Positions 54,355 through 63,929 of a stretch of 64,000 nt of DNA are shown here, one piece after another (position 1 is the stretch's first letter; each line of letters starts with the position of its first letter). The stretch is from Bacteroides sp. 224 (GTDB lineage: Bacteria > Bacteroidota > Bacteroidia > Bacteroidales > Bacteroidaceae): NCBI RefSeq assembly GCF_010500995.1, contig NZ_QVMK01000014.1, forward strand, positions 32,277 through 96,276. Reading direction: 5' to 3'. A program made the position numbers and the translations under genes. The notes below the pieces were generated by a model. That model was not told the origin of the DNA and did not search any database. It saw only the letters and a program-made list of their open reading frames with translations.

Positions 54355-54816
54355 TTATTTCTTCATTGCATGTTTTTTACGATATCCATTAGGAGTTTCG
54401 CCTACATTTTTGTAGAATGCTGCATAGAAAGACTGGCGATTGGCAAAACCAACCATTGCACTAATTTCTTCCACATTTTTGTCGGCATATCTTTTATCTG
54501 TTAACATGTGCAAAGCATCTTTTACTCTGTACTCATTAAGCAAACATGAATAGTTCATTCCAAAACGCGAATTTACTACTGCCGATAAATAACGGGTGTT
54601 TGTTTTAAGCTCTTTTGCTAAATCTTTAGCAGAATAATCGGGGTCTTTGTACTTCTTTTGAACAACAACAATATTCAAAATCTTGTCGTACAACTCATCT
54701 GCAAGCTCAGGTCTGATCAAAGATCTGTAAGCTGCCTTCTTCTCCTTCTTCTCCCTCAAGTTATAGGGTCTTTTTTTAGGAGTTTCTTCTTGCTTTTTCT
54801 CTTCTAAATCACTCAT
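54355..54816 (-). CDS. Short AraC-type helix-turn-helix regulator
   Basis: The 153-residue protein has a highly charged N-terminus (about 1-30, Lys/Glu-rich) and then one AraC/XylS DNA-binding unit. The first helix-turn-helix contains SAKDLAKELKTNTRYLSAVV and the second VEEISAMVGFANRQSFYAAF, closing with VGETPNGYRKKH. There is no sensing domain, so it may respond to partners or act constitutively. The upstream 659 bases contain no other gene. Confidence 0.85.
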   Translation of the reverse strand: MSDLEEKKQEETPKKRPYNLREKKEKKAAYRSLIRPELADELYDKILNIVVVQKKYKDPDYSAKDLAKELKTNTRYLSAVVNSRFGMNYSCLLNEYRVKDALHMLTDKRYADKNVEEISAMVGFANRQSFYAAFYKNVGETPNGYRKKHAMKK

Positions 54817-55475
54817 TTTAATAACTGGTTAGGGTTTGTTACATATTATACCAAACACACTATCGTGTTTTTACAAACACAAACATCGTACTTTTTTTTA
54901 AATTACGCAAACTATTTCGTCTATTTTTTTTTGTTTTTAGCTTATTAAAAAAAACACGATGCATTTTAACAAAGCAGAAAAACCCTTTTCTAAAGCCTCA
55001 AAAGATACTTTTTTACATTAAAAATTCCCATTTATCAAACAAAGAAAACGATGATATCAAATTGCTTTTTTAGTAAAACAAGATATAGAAAAGTCTGTAA
55101 AATCAGATTTAGCAACTTGTTTAACGAACAAAACCCGCGAATAGGGCTCTGTATCATTCAATGCTAAATAGCCACCATAAGTAGCTTTCAGTGTCTATAC
55201 CTTTTCTGTACGCCAACAGAAGAAGCGATATGCAGCAACAAAACATATTGTATTTTCTACTCAGCAAGATTTATGCTTTGACAAGCTTATATTCTTAAAC
55301 AGGCTGTTTACATTTAAACAACTTTTAAAAACAGGAATACAAGCTCTTTTTCAAACGATTCCCCAATTTCAAAAGTGATATTTTGTTTCATAAGGCACAA
55401 AACAAACATGCATATAGACAAAAAAACGACGCATATACTTTAAGATTGTTTCAATTGCAGGAACAATAACAATCA
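54817..55475. other. AT-rich gap without recognisable genes
   Basis: This 659-base stretch has no open frame worth calling on either strand and no strong hairpin. Long A/T runs near 54890-54960 may hold the promoter region of the regulator at 54816. I see no RNA gene. Confidence 0.5.
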
Positions 55476-56297
55476 TCATTTACATTGTTGCAAATATTCA
55501 CGAAGATCCGTTGAAAGAACTCCTAACGATATTGCTTTTTCAAAATCGGCCTTTGCCTGTGTTTTCTTTTTCTGTGCTAAGTAAACCTCACCTCGTAGGA
55601 TGTAGGCTTCGGTGGAATTCGGTGCAATACTAATTGCTTTATCTAAATCAATTAACGCCAACTCCAAATGATTCATCTCTTGTTCAACACCCGCACGAAC
55701 TACATACAATACAGCATCATGAGAATTCTCTTCCAACATTTTGTTCACAAGCTCTAAGGCATCTTTGTATTTTTGCTCTTTTTGATTGAGAGTAATCAAT
55801 CCCAAACGGGCATTGTAATTATTGGGCTCAATAGTTAATAGTCGATTATAATCAATGCGAGCAGCGTTATAATCGCGTCTCCCGATATAGATATAAGCTC
55901 GCATTGATAGAGCTTCTGTATTCACTTTATCCAAATCCAGCGCTTCGCAATAATCCACGTATGCTTTATCAAGTTTTCCCACCTCCATATAAACAGTGGC
56001 GCGATTCAATAAAATAGAGACAACACGGGGAGCTATATTTAAAGCGAATGTATAAGATTCTATGGCATCTTCATATTTTCCGGCTCGTTGTTGAAGACTA
56101 CCAATATTAGAAAAGAGTAAAGCATTATGGGGATTAGCCGGTTCCAGCCGCAAAGCTTGCCGAAAAAGTTCTTCAGCCTTTTGAAGACTATCTTTTTGGG
56201 CCCACTCCAATGCTTGCTCTGAAAGTTCCTGATAAGTTTGAGAAAAAATATTTAGCGAAAAACAAACTATTCCCACTAATAAAATGCTTCTTTTCAT
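55476..56297 (-). CDS. Exported TPR-repeat protein
   Basis: The 273-residue protein has a signal peptide (about 1-19, ending NIFSQ) and about seven tetratricopeptide repeats covering most of the rest. Examples are ALRLEPANPHNALLFSNIG, KYEDAIESYTFALNIAP and LELALIDLDKAISIAP. It is a periplasmic scaffold of unknown partner. It has no enzymatic domain and no co-transcribed neighbour. Confidence 0.85.
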   Translation of the reverse strand: MKRSILLVGIVCFSLNIFSQTYQELSEQALEWAQKDSLQKAEELFRQALRLEPANPHNALLFSNIGSLQQRAGKYEDAIESYTFALNIAPRVVSILLNRATVYMEVGKLDKAYVDYCEALDLDKVNTEALSMRAYIYIGRRDYNAARIDYNRLLTIEPNNYNARLGLITLNQKEQKYKDALELVNKMLEENSHDAVLYVVRAGVEQEMNHLELALIDLDKAISIAPNSTEAYILRGEVYLAQKKKTQAKADFEKAISLGVLSTDLREYLQQCK

Positions 56298-56490
56298 AAA
56301 TGAATATTTGGTTTCTTCAATGATTGTTGGTAAAGATACAGAAATGTATATATCTAACTATCAGCGAATATAAAAACTTCATCTATTTGTAGAGCTTTTA
56401 AATCATTTTTAGAATCATTTTAAAAAGTGGATCGTATTGAAGATATGGAGAAAATCAAGCAAGATGTGATTCTCCTATTTAGAAATGAAC

Positions 56491-56551
56491 AGATACAAAG
56501 GCACAGAGTGTTTTATTCTTGGTAAATCAGAATCTCTGTGTCTTTGCATCT
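56491..56551. repeat. Inverted repeat with CACAGAG/CTCTGTG arms after leuB
   Basis: An 18-base arm AGATACAAAGGCACAGAG (56491-56508) is matched by CTCTGTGTCTTTGCATCT (56534-56551) with two mismatches. It lies about 42 bases past the leuB stop and may act as a terminator-like hairpin, though no T run follows. Confidence 0.6.
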
Positions 56552-56592
56552 CTGCGTTCATTTAAGATAATTAGACTGAACAATCAAAATAT

Positions 56593-57666
56593 TCAGTTCT
56601 TCTTAATATATGCAACCAACCATTCTCCCACTTCAGAAGTACTAAATGGTTTTTCTCCTTCCACCTGAATATCTTGTGTACGCACATTTTGATCCATGGA
56701 TGCATCTACTGCTTTACGAATAAGCGCTGCTTCCTCTTTAAGGTTGAACGCATATTCAAGCATCATTGCTGCCGAAAGTACTGTAGCTAAGGGGTTCGCA
56801 ATATTTTGTCCGGCAGCCTGAGGCCATGAGCCATGAATTGGTTCGAAGACAGAAGTATACGTTCCGATAGATGCGGAAGGCAAAAGCCCCATAGAGCCTG
56901 TAATTACAGACGCTTCATCTGTTAAAATATCGCCAAACATATTTTCAGTAACCATCACATCGAAAGCAGTAGGCCATTGGATGATACGCATAGCCGCATT
57001 GTCGACAAACATAAATTCGGTTTCAACTTCCGGATAGTTCGGAGCTATTTCTTTGGATACTTCGCGCCACAAACGAGAGGTTGCAAGTACATTGGCTTTA
57101 TCTACAATGGTTACTTTTTTACGTCGTTTCATGGCATATTCATAAGCCAATGTTACAATGCGAGTAATTTCTTCGCGAGAATATACGCAGGTATCATAAG
57201 CCGTATCACCATCTTCTGATCGACCTTGAGGACGACCAAAATACATACCACCTGTCAGTTCGCGAATACACATAAAGTTTGCACCTTTTACCAGTTCGGC
57301 ACGTAAGGGAGATTTATAAAGAAGTGACTCAAATGTTTCTACCGGACGGATATTGGCATATAGACCTAACCTTTTCCTCATAGCAAGTAATCCTTGTTCC
57401 GGACGAACTTTGGCTGTAGGGTCATTGTCGAATTTAGGATCTCCCACAGCCCCAAACAATACAGCGTCGCTTTTCATACAAAGCTCATGTGTTTCTTCGG
57501 GATACGGATTACCTACTTTGTCGATGGCTGTAGCACCGCAGATACCAAATTCATAACTAAGTTCATGATTGAATTTCTCACAAATGGCTTTGGTTACATT
57601 TAATGCTACGTCAATAATTTCAGGTCCAATTCCATCACCGGGTAGGACAGCAATATTCATTTTCAT
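56593..57666 (-). CDS. leuB: 3-isopropylmalate dehydrogenase
   Basis: The 357-residue enzyme oxidises and decarboxylates 3-isopropylmalate to 2-ketoisocaproate with NAD. It shows the N-terminal [10 protein letters not shown], the substrate motif [13 protein letters not shown], the [12 protein letters not shown] loop with the Glu and Tyr residues of LeuB, and the metal-binding [11 protein letters not shown]. It is the last gene of the leucine operon. An AT-rich repeat element separates it from the gene before. Confidence 0.96.
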   Translation of the reverse strand: MKMNIAVLPGDGIGPEIIDVALNVTKAICEKFNHELSYEFGICGATAIDKVGNPYPEETHELCMKSDAVLFGAVGDPKFDNDPTAKVRPEQGLLAMRKRLGLYANIRPVETFESLLYKSPLRAELVKGANFMCIRELTGGMYFGRPQGRSEDGDTAYDTCVYSREEITRIVTLAYEYAMKRRKKVTIVDKANVLATSRLWREVSKEIAPNYPEVETEFMFVDNAAMRIIQWPTAFDVMVTENMFGDILTDEASVITGSMGLLPSASIGTYTSVFEPIHGSWPQAAGQNIANPLATVLSAAMMLEYAFNLKEEAALIRKAVDASMDQNVRTQDIQVEGEKPFSTSEVGEWLVAYIKKN

Positions 57667-57779
57667 TTTAGTTTATGAGTTTATAGTTTATAGTTTATGG
57701 GGGTGGAGTTTATAGTTTTGAGTTTATAGTTTAAAGATCATTCAACTCAAAACTATAAACTCAAAACTCCAAACTCAAA
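57667..57779. repeat. AT-rich inverted repeat element before leuB
   Basis: GTTTATAGTTTATAG-type words on the left and AACTATAAACTC-type words on the right are inverted copies, as in the etf and groE elements, but the CCATGCGG core is missing. It sits between two genes of one operon. Confidence 0.65.
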
Positions 57780-59309
57780 TCACTCTTCTATTATATTCAA
57801 CATTTTTATAGTTGCTTTGATAGCTGCTTCCGTCTGGTCGGCATCTAAACCACGGGTACGAAATACTTTATTATCATAACTCCAGGTTATTACCGTCTGC
57901 ACAAAAGCATCTGTACGACCTCCGGGAGGAATGGTTACTGCATAGTTTAATAGCATCGGGAAATTACGCCCGAGGGTAACCTTATATATTTTTCGCAATG
58001 CACGTACAAAGGCATCGTATTGACCATCGCCCGAAGAGCTTTCTTCATATAATTTGCCATCAATCTCTATACTGAGAGTTGCCATTGGGCGTAACTTATG
58101 AGCCAAAGTTACAAAATAGCTTTTCAATTTCACCTTATTACTCATACCTTCCTGTTTTAATACGTCTGAAATGATATAGGGTAAATCTTCCTGAGTTACA
58201 AGTTCTTTCTTATCTCCTAATTCAATAATACGTTCAGTTACTTTACGCATGGATTCTTCGTCTAACTCAAGCCCCAGGCTTTCGAGGTTTTTACGTATGT
58301 TGGCTTTCCCTGAGGTTTTTCCTAAGGCATACTCACGAACACGTCCAAAACGTTCAGGAAGAAGATCATTGCAATAAAGATTGCTTTTATTGTCTCCGTC
58401 GGCATGTACTCCTGCTACTTGGGTAAATACATTCTCACCTACTATCGGTTTGTTGGCCGGAATAATAATACCGGAATAAGATTCTACTACACGACTCACA
58501 TCATTTAACCTACTTTCATCAATGTTGGTAATGGCATTGAAATGATCTTTTAAAATGGCTTGCACACTGGCCAAGGGTGCATTTCCCGCACGTTCCCCTA
58601 ATCCGTTTATGGTAGTGTGAAGCCCTTTTGCACCTCCTAATACCGCTGCAAGTACATTGCTTACGGCTAAATCATAATCGTTATGTGCATGAAAATCAAA
58701 GTGCTTACCGGGATAGTGTCGTACCATTTTCCGAATAAACTCCAATGTTTCCAACGGATTTAAGATTCCTAATGTATCGGGCAACATGAAGCGCTTGATA
58801 TTTGTATTTATCAGCGAGTCCATCATCTGAAACACATACTCGGGCGAGTCTTTCATTCCGTTGCTCCAATCTTCCAAATAGACGTTCACTGCAATATCCA
58901 TCTCATCGGCATAGTTCACCACGGCGATAATATCGCTGATATGTTCTTCCGGTGTTTTTTTGAGTTGCTCGCGACAATGCCTTAACGACCCTTTGCATAA
59001 TAGGTTTATAACACGGCAACCAGCCTCCTGTATCCATTTGAGAGAAGTACACCCATCCACAAAGCCTAACACTTCGACTCTATGAAGCATATTTCTTCGG
59101 GCAGCCCAATCGCAGATCATCTTAACAGCATCAAATTCACCATCGGAAACACGAGCGGAGGCAACCTCTATGCGGTCGACTTGCAGTTCTTCCAATAGTA
59201 GACGAGCTATCATCAACTTCTCATGAGGCACAAAAGATACTCCGCTGGTTTGTTCGCCATCGCGGAGTGTTGTGTCCATGAGTTCTATTTGAACGCTTTT
59301 TCTTCCCAT
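57780..59309 (-). CDS. LeuA/CimA-family acyltransferase (second paralogue)
   Basis: The 509-residue enzyme has the HMGL-like TIM barrel of the isopropylmalate/citramalate synthase family ([53 protein letters not shown]). A C-terminal LeuA allosteric domain (about 385-509) contains [16 protein letters not shown]. The conserved HAHND metal site is complete. It differs clearly from the leuA product at 61567. A plausible role is (R)-citramalate synthase, making 2-ketobutyrate for isoleucine with LeuCDB, but a second isopropylmalate synthase cannot be excluded. It overlaps leuD by 25 bases. Confidence 0.85.
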   Translation of the reverse strand: MGRKSVQIELMDTTLRDGEQTSGVSFVPHEKLMIARLLLEELQVDRIEVASARVSDGEFDAVKMICDWAARRNMLHRVEVLGFVDGCTSLKWIQEAGCRVINLLCKGSLRHCREQLKKTPEEHISDIIAVVNYADEMDIAVNVYLEDWSNGMKDSPEYVFQMMDSLINTNIKRFMLPDTLGILNPLETLEFIRKMVRHYPGKHFDFHAHNDYDLAVSNVLAAVLGGAKGLHTTINGLGERAGNAPLASVQAILKDHFNAITNIDESRLNDVSRVVESYSGIIIPANKPIVGENVFTQVAGVHADGDNKSNLYCNDLLPERFGRVREYALGKTSGKANIRKNLESLGLELDEESMRKVTERIIELGDKKELVTQEDLPYIISDVLKQEGMSNKVKLKSYFVTLAHKLRPMATLSIEIDGKLYEESSSGDGQYDAFVRALRKIYKVTLGRNFPMLLNYAVTIPPGGRTDAFVQTVITWSYDNKVFRTRGLDADQTEAAIKATIKMLNIIEE

Positions 59310-59878
59310 GCTTCTATTTTATCTTTATTGGTTAGCAGAAAATCGATATCGTCTAACCCATTTTCCAAACAATGCTTTTTATAGGCATTGATTTCGAATG
59401 ATTCGCTCTTACCTGTTGCTTTGTTTGTGATTGTTTGCGCCGGAAGATTTACTTCCACTTCGGTTTTCGGATCTTTGTTGATAGAAACAAACAGTTCGGA
59501 AAGGAATTCTTCGCTCACTATCACAGGCAACACAAAGTTATTCAAAGCATTATTGCGAAAGATATCAGCGAAGAAGCTTGATACCACCACGCGAAAACCA
59601 TAACCGGCAATGGCCCATGCAGCATGTTCACGACTCGACCCAGAACCAAAGTTCTTGCCGGCTACCAACACTTTTCCACTATAAAGAGGGTTGTTTAATA
59701 CAAGAGAATCTATTTTATTTCCTTGTTTATCATAGCGCCAGTCGCGGAATAAATTATCTCCGAAACCTTCTTTAGTGGTTGCTTTCAGAAAGCGTGCCGG
59801 AATAATCTGATCGGTATCTACATTCTCTAAAGGAAGAGGTACGCAAGTAGATGTAAGTATATTGAATTTTTCTTTCAT
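59285..59878 (-). CDS. leuD: 3-isopropylmalate dehydratase small subunit
   Basis: The 197-residue swivel subunit has the [13 protein letters not shown] motif near the start, then [17 protein letters not shown] and [13 protein letters not shown]. It completes the isomerase with LeuC, converting 2- to 3-isopropylmalate. The gene follows leuC after 99 bases that contain most of a REPIN-like element. It ends inside the start of the synthase gene downstream. Confidence 0.96.
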   Translation of the reverse strand: MKEKFNILTSTCVPLPLENVDTDQIIPARFLKATTKEGFGDNLFRDWRYDKQGNKIDSLVLNNPLYSGKVLVAGKNFGSGSSREHAAWAIAGYGFRVVVSSFFADIFRNNALNNFVLPVIVSEEFLSELFVSINKDPKTEVEVNLPAQTITNKATGKSESFEINAYKKHCLENGLDDIDFLLTNKDKIEAWEEKAFK

Positions 59879-59888
59879 AATTATTATA

Positions 59889-60022
59889 GCCTCTCCCCAA
59901 CCCTCTCCAAAAGAGAGGGAGAAGGATTAGCTCTGTGTATTTAGTTATTAATCATTAGTTATTTTCTCTTAAAGGAATTATCTTTTATCTCCCTCTCCAT
60001 CGGAGAGGGCCGGGGAGAGGCT
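59889..60022. repeat. REPIN-like pair covering the end of leuC and the leuC-leuD gap
   Basis: One arm (about 59889-59927) and an inverted copy (about 59988-60022) flank about 60 bases. The leuC stop codon (59978) lies in the centre. The right arm is translated as the last residues of LeuC ([13 protein letters not shown]). Confidence 0.9.
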
Positions 60023-61465
60023 CCTTGGATCTGTTATCACTCCGGTTATCGCGGCAGCAGCGGCTACCAAAGGGCTGGCCAATAAAGTACGCGAACCGGG
60101 GCCTTGACGTCCTTCAAAATTTCTGTTCGAAGTAGATACGGCATACTTACCCGCAGGAATTTTATCATCATTCATAGCCAAACAAGCAGAGCAACCAGGC
60201 TGACGGATAGCAAAGCCGGCTTCCTCGAACACTTTATCTAAACCTTCTGCACGAATTTGTTTGTCTACCTCCCAAGATCCGGGCACTAACCAGGCAATGA
60301 TGTTCTCTGCTTTTTTCTTTCCTTTTACTATGGTTGCAAAAGCGCGGAAATCTTCAATACGTCCATTGGTACATGAACCGATAAATACATAATCAACTTT
60401 CTTGCCAATCAATGATTCGCCTGCTTCGAAGCCCATATATTCCAGTGATTTTGCGTAAGAGATACGTCCTGCATCGGGTACAGTATCCATAGTAGGGATG
60501 TGTTGAGTAATTCCCATCCCCATACCCGGATTGGTTCCGTAAGTAATCATTGGCTCGATATCTTCTGCATAGAACACTACTTCTTTATCGAATACAGCGT
60601 CTTCATCACTTTTTAGGGTTTTCCAATAGGCGAGTGCTTTCTCCCATTCTTCACCTACAGGAGTATACTCACGTCCTTTGATGTATTCGAAGGTTACTTC
60701 ATCGGGAGCAATCATACCACCGCGGGCACCCATTTCAATACTTAAATTACAAAGCGTTAAGCGCCCCTCCATTGATAAGCTGCGAACCGCTTCGCCTGCA
60801 TATTCCACGAAATATCCGGTTGCTCCACCTGTAGTCATCTGCGAGATGATATAAAGAGCCATATCTTTGGCAGTTACTCCTTTGCCTAATTTACCTTCTA
60901 CAGAAATACGCATTGTTTTAGGTTTTGACTGAAGGATGCATTGAGATGCCAATACCATTTCTACTTCGCTGGTTCCGATACCAAAGGCTACTGCTCCCAT
61001 AGCGCCATGAGTAGAGGTATGTGAATCTCCGCAAACAATAGTCATTCCCGGCAATGTTAATCCTCTTTCCGGACCTACCACGTGGATAATTCCGTTTTTA
61101 GGATGCATCATTCCAAAGTGTGTTAATCCGAAATCCTGTGCATTTTTAGTCAATGTATCTACCTGTGCTTTTGAAACAGGATCTTCAATAGGTTTATCCT
61201 GATCGTGTGTGGGGGTATTATGATCGGGCATACAGATCACCTTTTCCGGACGAAAAGCTTTAAGACCTCTGGCACGCAAGCCGGCAAAAGCCTGAGGGCT
61301 GGTTACTTCATGACAGTAAAGTCTGTCGATATAAAGTTGAGTGGGACCATCTTCTACTTTTGCAACTATGTGCGAATCCCAGATTTTATCAAATAGAGTA
61401 GTCTCTCCCCGTCCCTCTCCAGAGGAGAGGGAGCAAGCTGCTGTTTTGTTTATTTGCTCTTTCAT
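59978..61465 (-). CDS. leuC: 3-isopropylmalate dehydratase large subunit, both ends altered by repeats
   Basis: The 495-residue aconitase-like subunit binds a [4Fe-4S] cluster: Cys in FIGSCTNGR and in [14 protein letters not shown], with [13 protein letters not shown] and [17 protein letters not shown] also normal. The core starts at [15 protein letters not shown], where LeuC proteins normally begin (usually MKTLFDKIW). Instead, about 22 extra residues ([11 protein letters not shown]) are encoded by a repeat, and the last 13 or so come from another repeat. The enzyme is probably functional, since both additions lie outside the catalytic core. The start at 61465 is the only ATG before the core. 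Confidence 0.93.
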   Translation of the reverse strand: MKEQINKTAACSLSSGEGRGETTLFDKIWDSHIVAKVEDGPTQLYIDRLYCHEVTSPQAFAGLRARGLKAFRPEKVICMPDHNTPTHDQDKPIEDPVSKAQVDTLTKNAQDFGLTHFGMMHPKNGIIHVVGPERGLTLPGMTIVCGDSHTSTHGAMGAVAFGIGTSEVEMVLASQCILQSKPKTMRISVEGKLGKGVTAKDMALYIISQMTTGGATGYFVEYAGEAVRSLSMEGRLTLCNLSIEMGARGGMIAPDEVTFEYIKGREYTPVGEEWEKALAYWKTLKSDEDAVFDKEVVFYAEDIEPMITYGTNPGMGMGITQHIPTMDTVPDAGRISYAKSLEYMGFEAGESLIGKKVDYVFIGSCTNGRIEDFRAFATIVKGKKKAENIIAWLVPGSWEVDKQIRAEGLDKVFEEAGFAIRQPGCSACLAMNDDKIPAGKYAVSTSNRNFEGRQGPGSRTLLASPLVAAAAAITGVITDPRSLSPALSDGEGDKR

Positions 61466-61565
61466 TTATTCTATTTTTAATTAATTACTTGTTTCTTATC
61501 TATTTACTACGCTCACTCAAACTATCCATGTCTCCCTCTCTTTTGGAGAGGGCTGGGGAGAGGCT
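61402..61565. repeat. REPIN-like pair covering the start of leuC and the leuA-leuC gap
   Basis: Arms at about 61402-61433 and 61531-61565 are inverted copies around about 97 bases. The leuC start codon lies in the centre and the left arm is translated as LSSGEGRGE near the LeuC N-terminus. The right arm ends two bases before the leuA stop codon. Confidence 0.9.
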
Positions 61566-61566
61566 A

Positions 61567-63060
61567 TTATCTAAACTTATTGATACAGTCGATGTACGCT
61601 TCCACTGATGCAGCTATAATGTCTGTATTTGCTCCAAAGCCATAATAAAGCTGATTATCGTACTCTACTTGCATGTGTACTTTACCCACATCATCGCTTC
61701 CCTTACTGATGGCTTGAATGGTGAACTCCTTCAAAATCATACTACGATCAATGATTCTTTTCAACGCTTTAATTGCTGCATCTACAGGACCATTTCCGCT
61801 TGCAGCAGCTTCGAATTTTTCTCCTGAAATATTCAAGCCCATACTTGCCACAGAGCGCACGCCTACTCCACTTGTAACTTGAAGGTATTCCAGTTTAATG
61901 CGTTGGTTTTGAGTGCGATCGGCTCCGGCTAACATTAAAACATCATCATCGCTTATATCTTTTTTACGATCGGCCAGTTTAAGGAATTCCTCATATATTT
62001 TATCAAGTTTAGTTTGCTCTAACTCTACTCCCAATGCGGAAAGACGATGCTTCAAAGCTGCTCGTCCACTGCGTGCAGTTAATACGATTGCATTATCATC
62101 GATACCAACATCGTGCGGATTGATTATTTCGTATGTTTCAATATTCTTTAAAACTCCATCCTGATGAATGCCGGAGGAATGTGCAAATGCGTTGCGACCT
62201 ACAATGGCTTTATTGGGTTGTACAGGCATATTCATCAAACTTGAAACTGTACGACTGATGGGGTATATGCGTTGTGTATTAATATTCGTGTCTATCTTTA
62301 TATCCTTGTGGCTTTTTAAGATCATAACAACTTCTTCTAAAGCTGTGTTTCCGGCACGCTCTCCAATTCCGTTGATGGTTACTTCTACCTGTCGCGCTCC
62401 ATTCAATACACCACTAATGGTGTTAGCAGTAGCCATACCTAAATCGTTATGGCAGTGAGTAGAAATAATCGCTTTGTCTATATTCGACACATTTTCCATC
62501 AAATATTTTATTTTGGCTCCATATTGATCCGGCAGGCAATATCCGGTGGTATCCGGGATATTCACCACGGTAGCTCCTGCTTTAATTACGGCTTCTACCA
62601 CTCTGGCAAGATATTCGTTATCTGTGCGACCGGCATCTTCGGCATAGAACTCTACATCTTCTACGTAGCGGCGTGCATACTTTACGGCAGCTACCGCACG
62701 TTCTATGATTTCTTCGCGAGTAGAGTTGAATTTATACTTAATATGCGAATCGGAAGTGCCAATACCTGTATGAATTCTTTTTCTTTTAGCATACTGTAAG
62801 GCTTCAGCAGCCACATCAATATCTCTCTCTACTGCACGTGTCAGTGCACAAATGGTAGGCCATGTTACTGCTTTAGATATTTCAATGACCGAGTTAAAGT
62901 CTCCGGGGCTCGAAACCGGAAACCCTGCTTCTATTACATCAACCCCTAAAGCTTCCAAAGCCTTTGCCACTTGGATTTTTTCTACTGTATTCAACTGGCA
63001 GCCGGGCACCTGTTCGCCGTCGCGCAAAGTTGTGTCGAAAATAAATAATCTGTCACTCAT
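61567..63060 (-). CDS. leuA: 2-isopropylmalate synthase
   Basis: The 497-residue enzyme condenses acetyl-CoA with 2-ketoisovalerate, the first step of leucine synthesis. It has [17 protein letters not shown], the metal site [31 protein letters not shown], and the [13 protein letters not shown] segment. The C-terminal LeuA regulatory domain (about 385-497, with [17 protein letters not shown]) mediates leucine feedback. It is the first structural gene after the leader peptide and attenuator, and its length is normal. Confidence 0.96.
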   Translation of the reverse strand: MSDRLFIFDTTLRDGEQVPGCQLNTVEKIQVAKALEALGVDVIEAGFPVSSPGDFNSVIEISKAVTWPTICALTRAVERDIDVAAEALQYAKRKRIHTGIGTSDSHIKYKFNSTREEIIERAVAAVKYARRYVEDVEFYAEDAGRTDNEYLARVVEAVIKAGATVVNIPDTTGYCLPDQYGAKIKYLMENVSNIDKAIISTHCHNDLGMATANTISGVLNGARQVEVTINGIGERAGNTALEEVVMILKSHKDIKIDTNINTQRIYPISRTVSSLMNMPVQPNKAIVGRNAFAHSSGIHQDGVLKNIETYEIINPHDVGIDDNAIVLTARSGRAALKHRLSALGVELEQTKLDKIYEEFLKLADRKKDISDDDVLMLAGADRTQNQRIKLEYLQVTSGVGVRSVASMGLNISGEKFEAAASGNGPVDAAIKALKRIIDRSMILKEFTIQAISKGSDDVGKVHMQVEYDNQLYYGFGANTDIIAASVEAYIDCINKFR

Positions 63061-63106
63061 CTTGTTATTGTTTTATATTATTATATCTTAATTGGCATAA
63101 AAGAAA

Positions 63107-63140
63107 AAAGCCTTTCTCACAAGGAAGTGAGAAAGGCTTT
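63107..63140 (-). terminator. Attenuator terminator of the leucine operon
   Basis: A perfect 14-base stem (63107-63120 with 63127-63140) around a 6-base loop is followed on the minus strand by a T-rich run, 47 bases before the leuA start. Nine bases of its 5' arm and loop (63123-63131) are complementary to 63176-63184 inside the leader peptide gene, giving an alternative antiterminator pairing. Confidence 0.88.
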
Positions 63141-63163
63141 CGTATAATTTTCATCTTACACAT

Positions 63164-63247
63164 CTACACACGACACTCACTTCCACTAATCTTCAAGAGT
63201 AGAATAATAATACCAGCGAGTAGAATATGTATAAATGATTGATTCAT
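63164..63247 (-). CDS. Leucine operon leader peptide
   Basis: A 27-codon frame runs from ATG (63247-63245) to TAG (63166-63164). Codons 8-10 read Ile-Leu-Leu and codons 13-18 read Ile-Ile-Ile-Leu-Leu-Leu, so 10 of the 14 residues from codon 6 to 19 are Ile or Leu. The segment GGAAGTGAG at codons 22-24 can pair with the terminator's 5' side. A ribosome stalled at the Leu/Ile codons would leave it free (antitermination), while one reaching the stop would cover it (termination). Upstream is a good promoter at 63280-63310. The peptide itself needs no function. Confidence 0.85.
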   Translation of the reverse strand: MNQSFIHILLAGIIILLLKISGSECRV

Positions 63248-63279
63248 TCTTTGTTTATTTCTTTTTTGTTACGATTATG

Positions 63280-63310
63280 CAAAGGTAGATATAATATTGA
63301 ATCGTGCAAA
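63280..63310 (-). promoter_or_regulatory. Promoter of the leucine operon
   Basis: On the minus strand TTTG (63310-63307), exactly 19 bases, then TACCTTTG (63287-63280) is a perfect Bacteroides promoter. Transcription would start about 25-30 bases before the leader peptide start codon. Confidence 0.8.
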
Positions 63311-63458
63311 TAAAATGCTATTATTTTATCGAAATAGATTTCATTTTATAACATTTATCACACTTTCAAAGCAAATAGATAGTTTCCCAGCTTTAAATAG
63401 ACTTTTCATTTATCATTTGAAGGCAGTGCAAGGTTACCTTACTTATTTATACGACAAA

Positions 63459-63489
63459 AGAGGATACAGACGCGTGTCTTATATCCTCT
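63459..63489 (-). terminator. Terminator of the small lipoprotein gene
   Basis: Arms AGAGGATA and TATCCTCT enclose a further small hairpin (AGACACGCGTCT type), and the minus strand continues TTTTGTCG. It lies 27 bases after the stop codon. Confidence 0.75.
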
Positions 63490-63515
63490 CTCAAATTTCA
63501 ATCAATACTTAGCAG

Positions 63516-63740
63516 TTACTCTGCTGCTACTTCTTCTTTCACTTCTGTTTTTGTTGAATCACAAGCTAAAGAATCGTTTGCGCAACAAGTTTTAGTTGAA
63601 TCGCATTCAACAGCAGCTTTTGTAACAGGCTCTTCCATTACCGGAGCTTCTTTTTCTGCTGCTTTTTTATTTCCACATGAAGTAACTACTGTCATAGAAA
63701 ACATTACAGCCGCCGCTGCAAGAAATAATTTCATTTTCAT
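63516..63740 (-). CDS. Small Cys- and Glu-rich lipoprotein
   Basis: Starting at 63740 the protein has 74 residues; the ATG at 63746 would add two. A lipoprotein signal (MFSMTVVTSCGNK) is followed by an acidic, Lys/Glu/Val-rich region with two similar segments, CDSTKTCC and ACDSTKTEV, holding five further Cys. No enzyme domain is present. The repeated Cys segments could bind metal or form disulfides. A TACCTTTG box lies 43 bases upstream of the start. Confidence 0.72.
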   Translation of the reverse strand: MKMKLFLAAAAVMFSMTVVTSCGNKKAAEKEAPVMEEPVTKAAVECDSTKTCCANDSLACDSTKTEVKEEVAAE

Positions 63741-63782
63741 AATCAATTTGCTTTAAATGTTTAATTTGTAATCAGTGCGGCG

Positions 63783-63790
63783 CAAAGGTA
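63783..63790 (-). promoter_or_regulatory. Candidate -7 box of the small lipoprotein gene
   Basis: The minus strand reads TACCTTTG, a perfect TAnnTTTG match, about 43 bases before the start codon. Confidence 0.55.
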
Positions 63791-63885
63791 TACAAAAAAA
63801 CATAATTATCGTTTTACTTCCTGAATTTATTTCATGAAGCCGACTAACAATTTACTCTATCTCCAAAAACGGCTTATAACGCAAA

Positions 63886-63916
63886 AAGCCTTCCTATCAT
63901 ATTTGATAAGAAGGCT
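63886..63916 (-). terminator. Terminator of the rRNA operon
   Basis: Arms AAGCCTTCCTATCA and TGATAAGAAGGCT pair with one mismatch, and the minus strand continues with TTTTTGC. It lies directly after the 5S gene. Confidence 0.8.
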
Positions 63917-63929
63917 CTTCATTAAAACG

